A DNA stretch of 64,000 nt from F23-D06 sp045132055 (GTDB taxonomy: Bacteria; Bacteroidota; Bacteroidia; Bacteroidales; WCHB1-69): the NCBI GenBank assembly GCA_045132055.1, contig JBGURP010000033.1, forward strand, positions 62,001-126,000, in the 5' to 3' direction. Positions within the stretch are counted from its first letter, which is position 1. Every line of letters starts with the position of its first letter. The translations under genes were made by a program, and so were the position numbers. Shown here piece by piece: positions 18,222 to 26,746 of this stretch. A model generated the notes under the pieces. The model saw nothing but the letters and a program-made list of their open reading frames with translations, was not told where the DNA came from and ran no database searches.

Positions 18222-18252
18222 CAGCCTGAAATAAATTTAACACTATTATATT

Positions 18253-19353
18253 ATGAAAAGAACGAATACGCTATTCAGTCTTCTTGGTGCATTAATCATA
18301 TCTCTTTGTGCGACAGTGGGATATGCTCAATGTGATGGTGACAATGCCAGCTATCTCTATGTACCAGGCAAAAGTAAAAACGCCTGTAAAACTGGCTTTG
18401 CCCTGGTGATTGCCGACTCCAACGGCCAGCATGTCACGCCGACTTCAGCCATGACCCTCCCGCATTTCAAAGGCGGTAACAAGGCCATGTGCCGCTACAT
18501 CAACAAGACGCTGGTTTATCCCGCAAACCTGAAAAGCCAACGTGTCTCCGGTACTACGGTTGTCCAAGCCAAGGTCAACGCAGACAGTACACTTTCGGAT
18601 ATCGAAGTGGTGAGCAGCTCCGGCTACAAGGAGTTCGATGACGAGGCTCTCCGCATCGTGAAATCCTTCCCGAAAATGTGTCCCTCCACTCAAAGCTGTG
18701 AGGCTCAGGACCTCATCTCCCAATTCACCATCAATTTCAATATTGAAGAAGAAGAGGAACGCGACAGAAGAAAAGCTGAAGAAGCTGAGAATAAAGCCCT
18801 CATGGATGAGATTGACAAGATTGGACCCATCACGCTCTACTTCGACAACGACCAACCCGATCCGCGTACGGTGAAAGAAACCACCGAAAAACAATACATG
18901 GATCTCTATGAGTCATACAAGAACAAGAAAAATGAGTATCAGCAGAAATCAACCAATGCTGATGCCAAAGCTGCTGTAGCCAGCTTCTTCGATGATGAAG
19001 TTTATGGCGGTAAAGATCGCTTGGACAAAATCACGAAAGCCTTGGTTAAAGTTCTTAAGAAAGACAAACACGTCTCTTTCAACATCAGTGGCTTCGCTAG
19101 CCCTCTGGCAAACAGCGAATACAACAAACACCTTTCCGCTCGTCGTATCGAAAGCGTACTCAACTACATGAAACAGGCTGAAGGCGGTTATCTCGCTCCT
19201 TATATCAATGGCGAAAAGACTGGTTTGACCATCTATAAGAACCCCTCCGGCGAGGTGAAAGACAACTCCGACAAGAACGCCACTCAAGGTGTGTATGGTC
19301 TTGCCGCTGCTAAAGACCGCAGAATCGTGATTGACAATATCCAAATCAGATAA
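18253..19353 (+). CDS. Exported TonB C-terminal domain/OmpA fusion protein
   Basis: A 366-residue protein: signal peptide (residues 1-25), a TonB C-terminal-like domain at about 70-154 (LVYPANLKSQRVSGTTVVQ, then VVSSSGYKEFDDEALRIVKSF), a charged linker EEEEERDRRKAEEAENKA, and an OmpA-like peptidoglycan-binding domain at about 182-364. The OmpA part has YFDNDQPDP at its start, SGFASPLANSEYNKHLSARR and the closing DRRIVI. There is no N-terminal membrane anchor once the signal is removed, so it should be a soluble periplasmic protein that can hold peptidoglycan. It is not an ordinary energy-coupling TonB; the complete exbB-exbD-tonB set lies at 25.6-27.4 kb. It stands alone between a promoter and a terminator. 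Confidence 0.85.
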   Translation: MKRTNTLFSLLGALIISLCATVGYAQCDGDNASYLYVPGKSKNACKTGFALVIADSNGQHVTPTSAMTLPHFKGGNKAMCRYINKTLVYPANLKSQRVSGTTVVQAKVNADSTLSDIEVVSSSGYKEFDDEALRIVKSFPKMCPSTQSCEAQDLISQFTINFNIEEEEERDRRKAEEAENKALMDEIDKIGPITLYFDNDQPDPRTVKETTEKQYMDLYESYKNKKNEYQQKSTNADAKAAVASFFDDEVYGGKDRLDKITKALVKVLKKDKHVSFNISGFASPLANSEYNKHLSARRIESVLNYMKQAEGGYLAPYINGEKTGLTIYKNPSGEVKDNSDKNATQGVYGLAAAKDRRIVIDNIQIR

Positions 19354-19387
19354 TACAGTCAATCATCTTCATACTATAATATTATAA

Positions 19388-19414
19388 TAAGCCTCTCTTG
19401 AGGCTTATTTTTTT
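19388..19414 (+). terminator. Intrinsic terminator after the TonB-OmpA gene
   Basis: AAGCCTC, loop TCTT, GAGGCTT, then a run of T. The T run leads straight into the next -7 box at 19416. Confidence 0.85.
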
Positions 19415-19415
19415 A

Positions 19416-19423
19416 TATCTTTG
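19416..19423 (+). promoter_or_regulatory. -7 box for the TPR gene
   Basis: TATCTTTG, 21 nt before ATG 19445. It rejects an earlier in-frame-looking ATG at 19398, which lies inside the terminator. Confidence 0.72.
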
Positions 19424-19444
19424 CACCCCCTTAAAAAATAGAAG

Positions 19445-20875
19445 ATGGACCAGTTTGACGATATGGATAATTTGGAGATGGAGGAACTCGCACAGCGTTT
19501 TCAGAATGCGGTGGATCATGGCCAGACATTCTATTTTGAGAATACGGATATCCAGGATGTCATCGGCTATTTCCTTGAGACAGGCAATCTGAAGTATTGC
19601 GAAAAGGCGATCACTTACGCCATGCAGACCTATCCCAAGGATCCTTATATCCGTTTGCTGCGTTCCAAATATTTTTCTTTGCAACAGAAATTTGTGGATG
19701 CTGAACGCGAGCTGGATTATGTGGAGGGACATTTTGCCCCGATTCCGGAACTGTATATTGAGAAAGTTATCTTGGCACACCTCTGCAATCGCGATGTCAA
19801 TGCCATCGAGTTGCTGAAGAAATCGCTGGCCCTGAACGAGGATATTCCGGAAACACACCTTTTGCTGATGCACGAGTATCTGTTGCGTGACAATCGCAAA
19901 AAAGCGGTCGATCATGCCATCCGCGCCATCCAGCTGGACCAGTATGCCGCCGAAGATATCAAGAACATTTTTGTGGATTTCGCCGAGTTGCAGGATCCCA
20001 AAGACCAGCTTCTCGTGTCGTTCTTCAAGGATTTGACCGAGGAACTGCCTCTTTTTGGAAGCCTCTGGAGCGGTTTGGGCTTGGCCTACATCGGAATTGG
20101 CGACTATGCCAGCGCCATTGATGCTTTCCAATTGCAACTTTCTGTGGATCCGGATGAGCCGCTCGCATACGTGAACATAGCGGAGTCCTATTACGGAATG
20201 CGGGATTATGTGCGGGCAATCGAGTATTTCAAGCTGGCTAATGATCATTGCAATGTGCTGCAGTTCAGCATACAAATTGGCAGATGTTATTTCCAATTGA
20301 AGGAATATGATACGGCTTTGCAGTATTTCCTGCAGGCGAAAAATGAAGATCCGATCTATGCCACTTATGTGCTTCCCGATATTGTTCATGTGTTCAAGAT
20401 GCAAGACCGATTGGATGAAGCGCGCGCATACGTGCGTGAGCATCTTCGCAGAGTGCCAGATGACTTCATAGCCATGGAAGAGCTCATCGGATTGCTGGAC
20501 CCTGTCCGCGACGCCGAAGAGATGAAAGAATGGTGCTATACCGCCATCACCGCAATTGACTATGAAATAGTTCAATTCTTTGACTTTATCATCCCGTTCT
20601 GTTATTATAACGACTGTGTGGATTTAGGTATCGAGTTGTGTCAGAACTATTTCGAAGACCCATCCATGAAAGGTTGTGTGCATTACTATCTCTCTTTGAT
20701 GTACATCAAGAAAGGCGATATGGAGCTGGGATGCCAGTATCTAGAAGATGCCATTCTCCTGGATGCTGAAAAGATAGGGGTCTGTTTTCTGGATATAGAT
20801 CCCAACCTCCGGACTTTGCCCGAAGTGGAGAGGTTGATTCGCAGTAGTTTCCCCGCCCAAGATTCAAACGAATAA
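19445..20875 (+). CDS. Cytoplasmic tetratricopeptide-repeat protein
   Basis: A 476-residue acidic protein without signal peptide, made largely of TPR helices, clearest at GLAYIGIGDYASAIDAFQLQ, VNIAESYYGMRDYVRAIEYF and IGRCYFQLKEYDTALQYFLQ (about 215-310). TPR arrays are protein-binding scaffolds; no enzymatic domain is visible. It heads a run with the DedA gene (7 nt) and aroE (overlapping), probably an operon. No specific function is recognised. Confidence 0.82.
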   Translation: MDQFDDMDNLEMEELAQRFQNAVDHGQTFYFENTDIQDVIGYFLETGNLKYCEKAITYAMQTYPKDPYIRLLRSKYFSLQQKFVDAERELDYVEGHFAPIPELYIEKVILAHLCNRDVNAIELLKKSLALNEDIPETHLLLMHEYLLRDNRKKAVDHAIRAIQLDQYAAEDIKNIFVDFAELQDPKDQLLVSFFKDLTEELPLFGSLWSGLGLAYIGIGDYASAIDAFQLQLSVDPDEPLAYVNIAESYYGMRDYVRAIEYFKLANDHCNVLQFSIQIGRCYFQLKEYDTALQYFLQAKNEDPIYATYVLPDIVHVFKMQDRLDEARAYVREHLRRVPDDFIAMEELIGLLDPVRDAEEMKEWCYTAITAIDYEIVQFFDFIIPFCYYNDCVDLGIELCQNYFEDPSMKGCVHYYLSLMYIKKGDMELGCQYLEDAILLDAEKIGVCFLDIDPNLRTLPEVERLIRSSFPAQDSNE

Positions 20876-20882
20876 TATCCTT

Positions 20883-21671
20883 ATGATGAAGAAGTTATCC
20901 AGAGTTGTTGTCCTGTTGACGGTGTGTGTGTGCTGCTTCGGCGGCTCACTCCAGGCAGCAACCGACACAACTGCCGCCAAGGCATCCGTTACCGACAGAG
21001 TGATCTCCTGGTATAACGGCCATCTGAATTATGGAACTGTTACCATGTTGATGGCGATTGAGAGCTCCTTCATCCCGTTTCCTTCGGAGGTGATTGTACC
21101 GCCCGCCGCTTATCAAGCCTGCAACAGCGATAATCCATCTTTGTACAAAACGGACTCCAAGATTGTAAACGTGCTGCTTGTCATCCTGTTTGCCTCGTTG
21201 GGCGCTATGATCGGGGCACTGGTCAACTATTTCCTTGCTATGATATTGGGACGCCCCATTGTCTATTGGTTCGCCGACAGCAAAGTGGGCCACCTGCTGA
21301 TGCTGAACAGTGAGAAAGTCAAAAAGGCTGAGGACTTTTTTATTGAGAACGGCAAGAGCTCCACGCTGATTGGCCGCCTGATTCCAGCTGTACGTCAGCT
21401 GATTTCCATCCCCGCTGGCTTGGCGAAGATGAACATTGGCGTGTTTGCCCTCTTTACCGCCATCGGAGCTACACTTTGGAATACTATTCTGGCCTTTTTA
21501 GGCTATTTGGCTCATGGCCAACAAGACCTGATTGAAAAATACAATAGCGAACTGAAAATTGCACTCTGGGGTCTCTGCATCGCTTTTGTACTATATCTTA
21601 TATACAAGGGGGTGAAAGCCTCTCGTGCGGAGAAAGTGACCCCGACGGACGAACAAGGGAAAGTCCAATGA
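20883..21671 (+). CDS. DedA-family membrane protein
   Basis: A 262-residue inner-membrane protein with signal-like N-terminus and the DedA/SNARE-associated domain at about 35-215. Diagnostic segments are ESSFIPFPSEVIVPPAAY and GRLIPAVRQLISIPAGLAKM, the latter with the conserved Arg residues. DedA proteins support membrane lipid homeostasis, and some are undecaprenyl-phosphate or phospholipid flippases; the substrate here is not determinable. Two adjacent ATG codons (20883, 20886) make the start ambiguous by one residue. It overlaps aroE by 4 nt (ATGA). Confidence 0.9.
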   Translation: MMKKLSRVVVLLTVCVCCFGGSLQAATDTTAAKASVTDRVISWYNGHLNYGTVTMLMAIESSFIPFPSEVIVPPAAYQACNSDNPSLYKTDSKIVNVLLVILFASLGAMIGALVNYFLAMILGRPIVYWFADSKVGHLLMLNSEKVKKAEDFFIENGKSSTLIGRLIPAVRQLISIPAGLAKMNIGVFALFTAIGATLWNTILAFLGYLAHGQQDLIEKYNSELKIALWGLCIAFVLYLIYKGVKASRAEKVTPTDEQGKVQ

Positions 21672-22405
21672 ATGCATTCGGATTAATAGGGAAGTCGCTG
21701 AGCCACAGCTATTCAAAATCCTATTTTGAGGAGAAATTCAGGAAAGAAAGGTTGTGCGATTGCCAATATCGTCTTTTCGAGATCTCTTCCATTGAAAAAT
21801 TGCCGGAACTAATTGCTTCGGAGTCTGATTTACGCGGCTTCAATGTCACCATTCCTTATAAGAAATCCATTCTGGATTATTTGGACGAGCTTTTGCCAGA
21901 GGCTGCCGCGATCGGGGCTGTGAATGTGGTACGGGTGGACCGCAGGGGCAAACAGGTTGTATTAAAAGGCTATAACACAGATTCTGTAGGTTTTATGCAG
22001 TCGCTTGCCGGCGAGCAAGTGCCAAGCCCAGCTTTGGTGATTGGCTCGGGTGGTGCAGCGGCTGCCGTGATGTATGCGATGCGAGAGATGCGAATCCCGT
22101 ATGTGCAGGTTTCGCGTCAGGGTGGGGCAGGGCAGCTTTTATTGTCACAGGTTTCTGCCAAAGATGTCGAAGAGCATCCGTTTATCATCAACTGCACGCC
22201 TGTGGGCACATCTGGCAATGTGGACCAGCAATTGACGCTGCCCTTCGGGGCGATAACCTCGAGGCATTTTCTATACGATTTGGTATATAATCCCGATGTC
22301 ACGCCATTTCTGCGGGAAGGGATGCGTCGCGGGGCGCGTGTGCAAAATGGTTTGAAGATGTTGCACTTGCAGGCGGAGGCGGCGTGGCGGATTTGGAATC
22401 GCTAG
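21668..22405 (+). CDS. aroE: Shikimate dehydrogenase
   Basis: A 245-residue enzyme that reduces 3-dehydroshikimate to shikimate with NADPH in aromatic amino-acid synthesis. Substrate-binding GKSLSHSYSKSYF is at the N-terminus; the catalytic residues are Lys65 (VTIPYKKS) and Asp105 (GYNTD), with Asn86 in GAVNVV. The nucleotide-binding loop is IGSGGAAAAV, and NCTPVGTS follows. Slightly short for AroE (about 270). It starts inside the DedA stop (ATGA overlap), so is translationally coupled, and its 3' end overlaps the convergent DUF721 gene by 4 nt. The next shikimate enzyme, aroQ, is at 46.8 kb. Confidence 0.95.
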   Translation: MNAFGLIGKSLSHSYSKSYFEEKFRKERLCDCQYRLFEISSIEKLPELIASESDLRGFNVTIPYKKSILDYLDELLPEAAAIGAVNVVRVDRRGKQVVLKGYNTDSVGFMQSLAGEQVPSPALVIGSGGAAAAVMYAMREMRIPYVQVSRQGGAGQLLLSQVSAKDVEEHPFIINCTPVGTSGNVDQQLTLPFGAITSRHFLYDLVYNPDVTPFLREGMRRGARVQNGLKMLHLQAEAAWRIWNR

Positions 22406-22692
22406 TAAAACAGGATATCTTTCACTACCGGAACGGCATAGTCGGCGTTGATTTTTTCGATAATCATGGTTTTTCTTCCGATCAGCTCGAAGCGCAGGGC
22501 GGCATTGCGCACTTTCACCTTCAACACGCCGCCATGGATGGAAACGCACTCGGTTTGGCCGGCGCACAGTTCGCCGATGTATTCCGGCCATTTGTCCAAA
22601 ACCGTTCGTTCAGCATAAAGTTGCTGTCTGCCCGATTTGTTCACGAACTGCAGGGCCAGTTCCCGGATAGAGTGTTCGTTGCTGTTTTTCAT
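22402..22692 (-). CDS. DUF721/DciA-like protein
   Basis: A 96-residue protein (start MKNSNEHSIRELALQFV) with the DUF721 signature: a short N-terminal helix, WPEYIGELCAGQTECVSIHGGVLKVKVRN, then ALRFELIGRKTMIIEKIN. The domain is KH-like, and longer relatives (DciA) assist DnaB helicase loading in bacteria lacking DnaC; this short version is only predicted to do so. The ATG at 22731 is rejected because it lies upstream of the -7 box at 22711-22718. Confidence 0.8.
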   Translation of the reverse strand: MKNSNEHSIRELALQFVNKSGRQQLYAERTVLDKWPEYIGELCAGQTECVSIHGGVLKVKVRNAALRFELIGRKTMIIEKINADYAVPVVKDILFY

Positions 22693-22710
22693 AATTTTGC
22701 TATTGGTCTG

Positions 22711-22718
22711 CAAAGATA
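22711..22718 (-). promoter_or_regulatory. -7 box for the DUF721 gene
   Basis: TATCTTTG on the minus strand, abutting the T run of the gdhA terminator. Confidence 0.7.
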
Positions 22719-22750
22719 AAAAAAAGGTCACTCCACCGAGTGACCTTTTT
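22718..22750 (-). terminator. Intrinsic terminator of gdhA
   Basis: A 10-bp stem (AAAGGTCACT at 22723-22732 with its complement at 22739-22748), 6-nt loop, then T run on the minus strand. It lies 18 nt past the gdhA stop. Confidence 0.88.
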
Positions 22751-22768
22751 CTGATAGAATCTAAAAGA

Positions 22769-24112
22769 TTAGATGATACCTTGAGCTAACATAGCATTTG
22801 CCACGCGCATGAAACCGGCAATGTTGGCACCCTTAACATAGTTGATGGTACCGTCAGCCTGACGACCGTGCTCAACGCACATGTCATAGATGTCGTTCAT
22901 GATCTTGTGCAGCTTAGCGTCAACCTCAGGAGCCGTCCAGTTGATGTGGCCGGCGTTCTGGCAGATCTCGAGACCAGAGGTAGCAACACCACCGGCGTTG
23001 ACAGCCTTACCAGGTCCGAACGGGATCTTAGCAGCCTGGAAAGCAGCAATTGCACCAGGTTGGCAACCCATGTTGGAAACTTCAGCCACATACTTCACGC
23101 CATTGGCGATCAGTTCTTTGGCATCTTCTTCAGCGAGCTCGTTCTGGAAAGCGCAAGGACAAGCGATGTCGCACTTCACCATCCAAGCCTTCTTACCAGG
23201 AGTGAAGACTGCTTTGCCCGGGAATTTGGTGGCCATATCCTCAACTTTGTTGCGGTTGGAAGCACGCATTTCGAGCATGTAGTCGATCATTTCTTTGGTA
23301 ATGCCATCAGGAAGTTCGCACACGCCGTCAGGACCGGAGAGGGCAACAACCTTAGCGCCGAGTTCGGTAGCCTTGATAGCAGCACCCCAAGCCACGTTGC
23401 CGAAGCCAGAGAGAGCGATGCGTTTGCCTTCCATCTTGTCGTTCTGTTGTTTTACCATGCGCTCAACATAGTAGATAGCGCCGAAACCGGTAGCTTCCGG
23501 ACGGATGAGGGAACCACCCCAACCATAGCTCTTGCCAGTGAGGGCACCGGTAGAGTGCTCGCGAGCGAGTTTCTTGTAAGCACCGTAGAGGTAGCCGATC
23601 TCACGACCGCCAACACCCACGTCGCCTGCAGGGCTGTCCTGATCAGGACCGATGTTGCGCCACAATTCATACATGAAGGCTTGGCAGAAACGCATGATTT
23701 CAGCGTCGCTCTTGCCAACGGGATCGAAATCGGAGCCACCCTTGCCACCGCCGAGAGGCAGATTGGTCAGAGAGTTTTTGAAGATCTGTTCGAAACCTAA
23801 GAACTTCAACATGGAAACGTTAACAGCCTTGTGAAAACGGAGACCGCCCTTGTATGCGCCGAGAGCAGCATTGAATTGGACACGGTAGCCAAGGTTTGTG
23901 CAAACCTCACCTTTGTCGTTAACCCAAGTCACGCGGAATGTGAAGATACGGTCGGGCTCAACAATGCGCTCAACGATCTTGGCAGCCTCGAATTCGGGGT
24001 GCTTGTTGTATTCTTCCTCAATCGTTTCCAGGACTTCGCGAACGGCCTGCAAATACTCATTCTCACCAGGATGTTTGGCCTCCAGGTTAGCCATGATTTC
24101 ATTTACTTTCAT
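22769..24112 (-). CDS. gdhA: NADP(H)-type glutamate dehydrogenase
   Basis: A 447-residue hexameric-type glutamate dehydrogenase interconverting glutamate and 2-oxoglutarate plus ammonium in the cytoplasm. Landmarks are GGLRFHKAVNVSMLKFLGFEQIFKN (substrate side), PLGGGKGGSDFDP with the catalytic Lys, and the Rossmann segment IALSGFGNVAWGAAIKATELGAKVVALS. The length is that of the small 450-residue class. NADP preference is inferred from overall similarity, not from a single residue. It is monocistronic: -7 box at 24173-24180, terminator at 22718-22750. It probably links peptide fermentation to nitrogen assimilation. Confidence 0.95.
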   Translation of the reverse strand: MKVNEIMANLEAKHPGENEYLQAVREVLETIEEEYNKHPEFEAAKIVERIVEPDRIFTFRVTWVNDKGEVCTNLGYRVQFNAALGAYKGGLRFHKAVNVSMLKFLGFEQIFKNSLTNLPLGGGKGGSDFDPVGKSDAEIMRFCQAFMYELWRNIGPDQDSPAGDVGVGGREIGYLYGAYKKLAREHSTGALTGKSYGWGGSLIRPEATGFGAIYYVERMVKQQNDKMEGKRIALSGFGNVAWGAAIKATELGAKVVALSGPDGVCELPDGITKEMIDYMLEMRASNRNKVEDMATKFPGKAVFTPGKKAWMVKCDIACPCAFQNELAEEDAKELIANGVKYVAEVSNMGCQPGAIAAFQAAKIPFGPGKAVNAGGVATSGLEICQNAGHINWTAPEVDAKLHKIMNDIYDMCVEHGRQADGTINYVKGANIAGFMRVANAMLAQGII

Positions 24113-24172
24113 ATTATTGAAATTTAAAATTTAGGATAGTTGTAAAACTTTTTAGTGCTTTGAAAAGCGGTG

Positions 24173-24180
24173 CAAAGATA
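24173..24180 (-). promoter_or_regulatory. -7 box for gdhA
   Basis: TATCTTTG on the minus strand, giving a leader of about 55 nt. I see no riboswitch-like fold in that leader. Confidence 0.7.
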
Positions 24181-24278
24181 TACAATTTATTCATATTTCC
24201 AAGTGGAAAAAATAAATGTTTTTCTTGGAAATTTAATACAAAAAAAACAGGTAAAATGAAGGAATGTTTGCTGGTGTA

Positions 24279-25556
24279 CTATAAGGTTGCCAGCAGTTCG
24301 CCTACTACAAAACAGCTGCCTCCCACGAACACTATATCTTCTTGGGCGGCATCTACTTGGGCTGCGCGGAAAGCGGTTTCGATGGTCGGGAACGTGCGGG
24401 TGTTCAGTCCTGTGGCGGACATAATTCCCGCTAGCGTGTCGCCTTGGAGCGCTCGCTCAATATGCGCCTGGCTCACATAGAAAATGGCATTCCTGGGCAA
24501 CAGGGGCAATACGTGCTCAATGTCCTTGTCGGCCACCATCCCAAACACGATGCGCAACGTGCGGCACGGCATGGCTGTCAATTGCTTCATGGTCAGCGAC
24601 AATCCGCCCACGTTGTGTCCCACATCGCAGATGGTCAAGGGTTTGCGACGGAGCACTTGCCAGCGACCCGTCAAGTGGGTGTTTTCAACCACCTTCTCGA
24701 TGGCAGCAACAGTCACGTCCTTTTCGGGCGGCATCAACTGGTCGAGCACATCCGCCACTTGCAGGAACGTGCGCAAGTTTTTGCGTTGGTATTCCCCTTG
24801 CACTGGCACACGCACGTGCTCGTACAAAGTCCTGCCCATAACGTCAATTATGTTGCAGTCAGACAAATCACCCTCAATGGTGAAGTTGTCTTCGGCCAAA
24901 AACAGCGGCGCATTGTTTTTCTCCGCAATATCCGTGAAAACAGGAAAACTTTCGGGATGGAACTCTCCAATGACAACAGGCGTGTCTTTTTTGATGATGC
25001 CGGCTTTTTCAACGGCTATTTTGGCGATGGTGTCGCCCAGCAGTTTCGTGTGCTCCAAAGAGATATTGGTGATGACGGACAAAAGAGGGTGCAATACATT
25101 AGTGGCGTCGAGCCGGCCGCCGAGGCCTACTTCAATGACGGCAATATCCACCTTTTGTTCTGCAAAGAACCAAAACGCCAGCGCGGTGGTCATCTCGAAG
25201 AACGAGGGCTCCAGTTTGTCGAATTCAGGTTTGAAGCGTCGGAAGAAGTCCAGTACCTGCTGTTCCGTAATCATCTGTTCGTCAATGCGGATGCGCTCGC
25301 GGAAATCAACGAGATGCGGGGAGGTGAACAGGCCCGTTTTGAGGCCGCGCTCCTGACAATAGGAAGCGGTGAAATGGGCCACGGAGCCTTTCCCATTGGT
25401 GCCGGCAATGTGGATGGCTTTCAGTTTCTTTTCAGGGTTGCCCACAATGTGAAGCAAGGCCTCAATATTTTCGAGGCCTTCTTTGTATGCTGCCGACCCG
25501 ATTTTGTGGTACATCGGGTAGGCGTGGAATATTTCTTCTAGAAGTGATTTGTACAT
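24279..25556 (-). CDS. folC: Bifunctional folylpolyglutamate/dihydrofolate synthase
   Basis: A 425-residue Mur-ligase-family enzyme adding glutamate to folates with ATP in the cytoplasm. The P-loop is GTNGKGS (52-58), followed by LFTSPHLVDFRERIR and the LEHTKLLGDTIAKIAVEKAGIIK segment whose Lys is usually carbamylated. The C-terminal domain ends near KDIEHVLPLLP. Whether it also has dihydrofolate synthase activity cannot be told. It starts 33 nt after tonB with only a 9-bp tandem repeat between and no promoter box, so it is probably the last gene of the exbB-exbD-tonB-folC transcript. Confidence 0.94.
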   Translation of the reverse strand: MYKSLLEEIFHAYPMYHKIGSAAYKEGLENIEALLHIVGNPEKKLKAIHIAGTNGKGSVAHFTASYCQERGLKTGLFTSPHLVDFRERIRIDEQMITEQQVLDFFRRFKPEFDKLEPSFFEMTTALAFWFFAEQKVDIAVIEVGLGGRLDATNVLHPLLSVITNISLEHTKLLGDTIAKIAVEKAGIIKKDTPVVIGEFHPESFPVFTDIAEKNNAPLFLAEDNFTIEGDLSDCNIIDVMGRTLYEHVRVPVQGEYQRKNLRTFLQVADVLDQLMPPEKDVTVAAIEKVVENTHLTGRWQVLRRKPLTICDVGHNVGGLSLTMKQLTAMPCRTLRIVFGMVADKDIEHVLPLLPRNAIFYVSQAHIERALQGDTLAGIMSATGLNTRTFPTIETAFRAAQVDAAQEDIVFVGGSCFVVGELLATL

Positions 25557-25560
25557 TTTA

Positions 25561-25587
25561 ACGCAAAGGACGCAAAGGACGCAAAAC
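25561..25587. repeat. Three tandem copies of a 9-bp unit
   Basis: ACGCAAAGG, ACGCAAAGG, ACGCAAAAC. It fills most of the 33-nt gap between the tonB stop and the folC start. Confidence 0.9.
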
Positions 25588-25589
25588 TA

Positions 25590-26297
25590 TCAATGGAACA
25601 CGATAATTCTCAACTCTTCTTTGCCGGGTTTGTATTTGGCGCGTCTTGCTTCTTGCACGCACTGCTGTTGGATGGCGCGGTTAGTGATGGTGGTTTTGTG
25701 TTTGCTATTGTTGATGACACGTGCCTCGGACACTGTTCCGTCTGCCATCACGTGCACTTCGACGCAAACCTGACCTTCTTCGCTCACAGTTGTGTTTATG
25801 TTGTTCACCAAACCACGAGAGCCCGTTCCATAACCAATACCGCCGCCGGAGCCGCTGCCTTCGCCAGGTCCAAGGCCGGAGCCAGTACCTGTACCAATGC
25901 CGGAGCCGGAACCGCCGCCGGAGCCGCTGCCGCCCTTGCCACCCTTGAAGATGGCACTTTGGTCAACCTTGGGCTGCGCTGGCTGCGTGGCCGTTGTGCT
26001 CGTCTTTTCGGAGTGGGCAACTGCCGGAGCCTTTTGTGCATTCTGTGTGGCGTAATTCGGAGCTGCTGTGCTCTTGACTTTCTGTGGCGTGGGAGCATCC
26101 ATGCCGCCGCCACCGCCACCACCGGTGGAGGCATCCAATTCAACATAGAATGTCTTTTTTGGGGGTGGGGGAGGGATCATAGACTTCAGGCCAAACGACA
26201 ACAACAGCACAATGATGAGTGCCATTGCTGCGACAGAAATGCCGCCGGAGGTCAGGTTGTCCTGAGTTTCTTTGTTATGTTCGTCTCTCGTTCTCAT
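25590..26297 (-). CDS. TonB-like energy transducer
   Basis: A 235-residue protein with one N-terminal membrane helix (about 21-42), the PPPPPKK turn, a long Gly/Ser-rich low-complexity linker (GGKGGSGSGGGSGSGIGTGT and beyond, about 115-160), and a C-terminal domain ending YKPGKEELRIIVFH. TonB family proteins transmit ExbBD proton-motive energy to outer-membrane receptors. The linker is Gly-rich instead of the Pro/Lys-rich one of E. coli TonB, a form also seen in AgmX/TonB-like proteins. The 4-nt ATGA overlap with exbD supports joint function. Confidence 0.82.
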   Translation of the reverse strand: MRTRDEHNKETQDNLTSGGISVAAMALIIVLLLSFGLKSMIPPPPPKKTFYVELDASTGGGGGGGMDAPTPQKVKSTAAPNYATQNAQKAPAVAHSEKTSTTATQPAQPKVDQSAIFKGGKGGSGSGGGSGSGIGTGTGSGLGPGEGSGSGGGIGYGTGSRGLVNNINTTVSEEGQVCVEVHVMADGTVSEARVINNSKHKTTITNRAIQQQCVQEARRAKYKPGKEELRIIVFH

Positions 26298-26734
26298 TTT
26301 CCTTCAGTGGCTAATACCATTTTATATCTTTCCTCTTCCGGAAACTGTTCGTTCAGCTGGTTCAGCACGTCCATCAGGGCGACCACATTCTCCACTGGCA
26401 CGGTTTTGTCGGCGCGGAGGATGATGGACTTCATGCCGGAGTTGTCCTGTGCCACAGCATTCTGCAGCGCGGGCAGCAGTTCTTCGTAAGCCACCGGTTG
26501 GGCATTGGAGCCTTCCGGATTTACGAAATATTGCAGGTCTTCGTTAATATAGACTTCCACATTCTTGGAAACCAGCTGCTTGTCCGAGTCGCTCTTCGGC
26601 AGCACCAGGTTGATGGCGTTCGGAGACACCATGGTGGAGGTCAGCATGAAGAAAATCAACAACAGGAACACCAAGTCCGACATGGACGTGGCGCTGAATG
26701 TCGTATCAATCTTGTTTTGCATTTTGATAGCCAT
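26294..26734 (-). CDS. exbD: ExbD/TolR-type proton-channel subunit
   Basis: A 146-residue protein with a short cytoplasmic N-terminus, one membrane helix (about 18-36) and a periplasmic domain. Asp20 at the start of the helix (MSDLVFLLLIFFMLTST) is the conserved proton-carrying residue. With ExbB it powers TonB. It sits 12 nt after exbB and overlaps tonB. Confidence 0.92.
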   Translation of the reverse strand: MAIKMQNKIDTTFSATSMSDLVFLLLIFFMLTSTMVSPNAINLVLPKSDSDKQLVSKNVEVYINEDLQYFVNPEGSNAQPVAYEELLPALQNAVAQDNSGMKSIILRADKTVPVENVVALMDVLNQLNEQFPEEERYKMVLATEGK

Positions 26735-26746
26735 AGCCGCAGACTT

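Noticed and set aside
24113..24172. Riboswitch in the gdhA leader
   Set aside because: The leader is about 55 nt, A/T-rich, without a conserved fold. No SAM riboswitch was seen before the Cys/Met PLP gene either.
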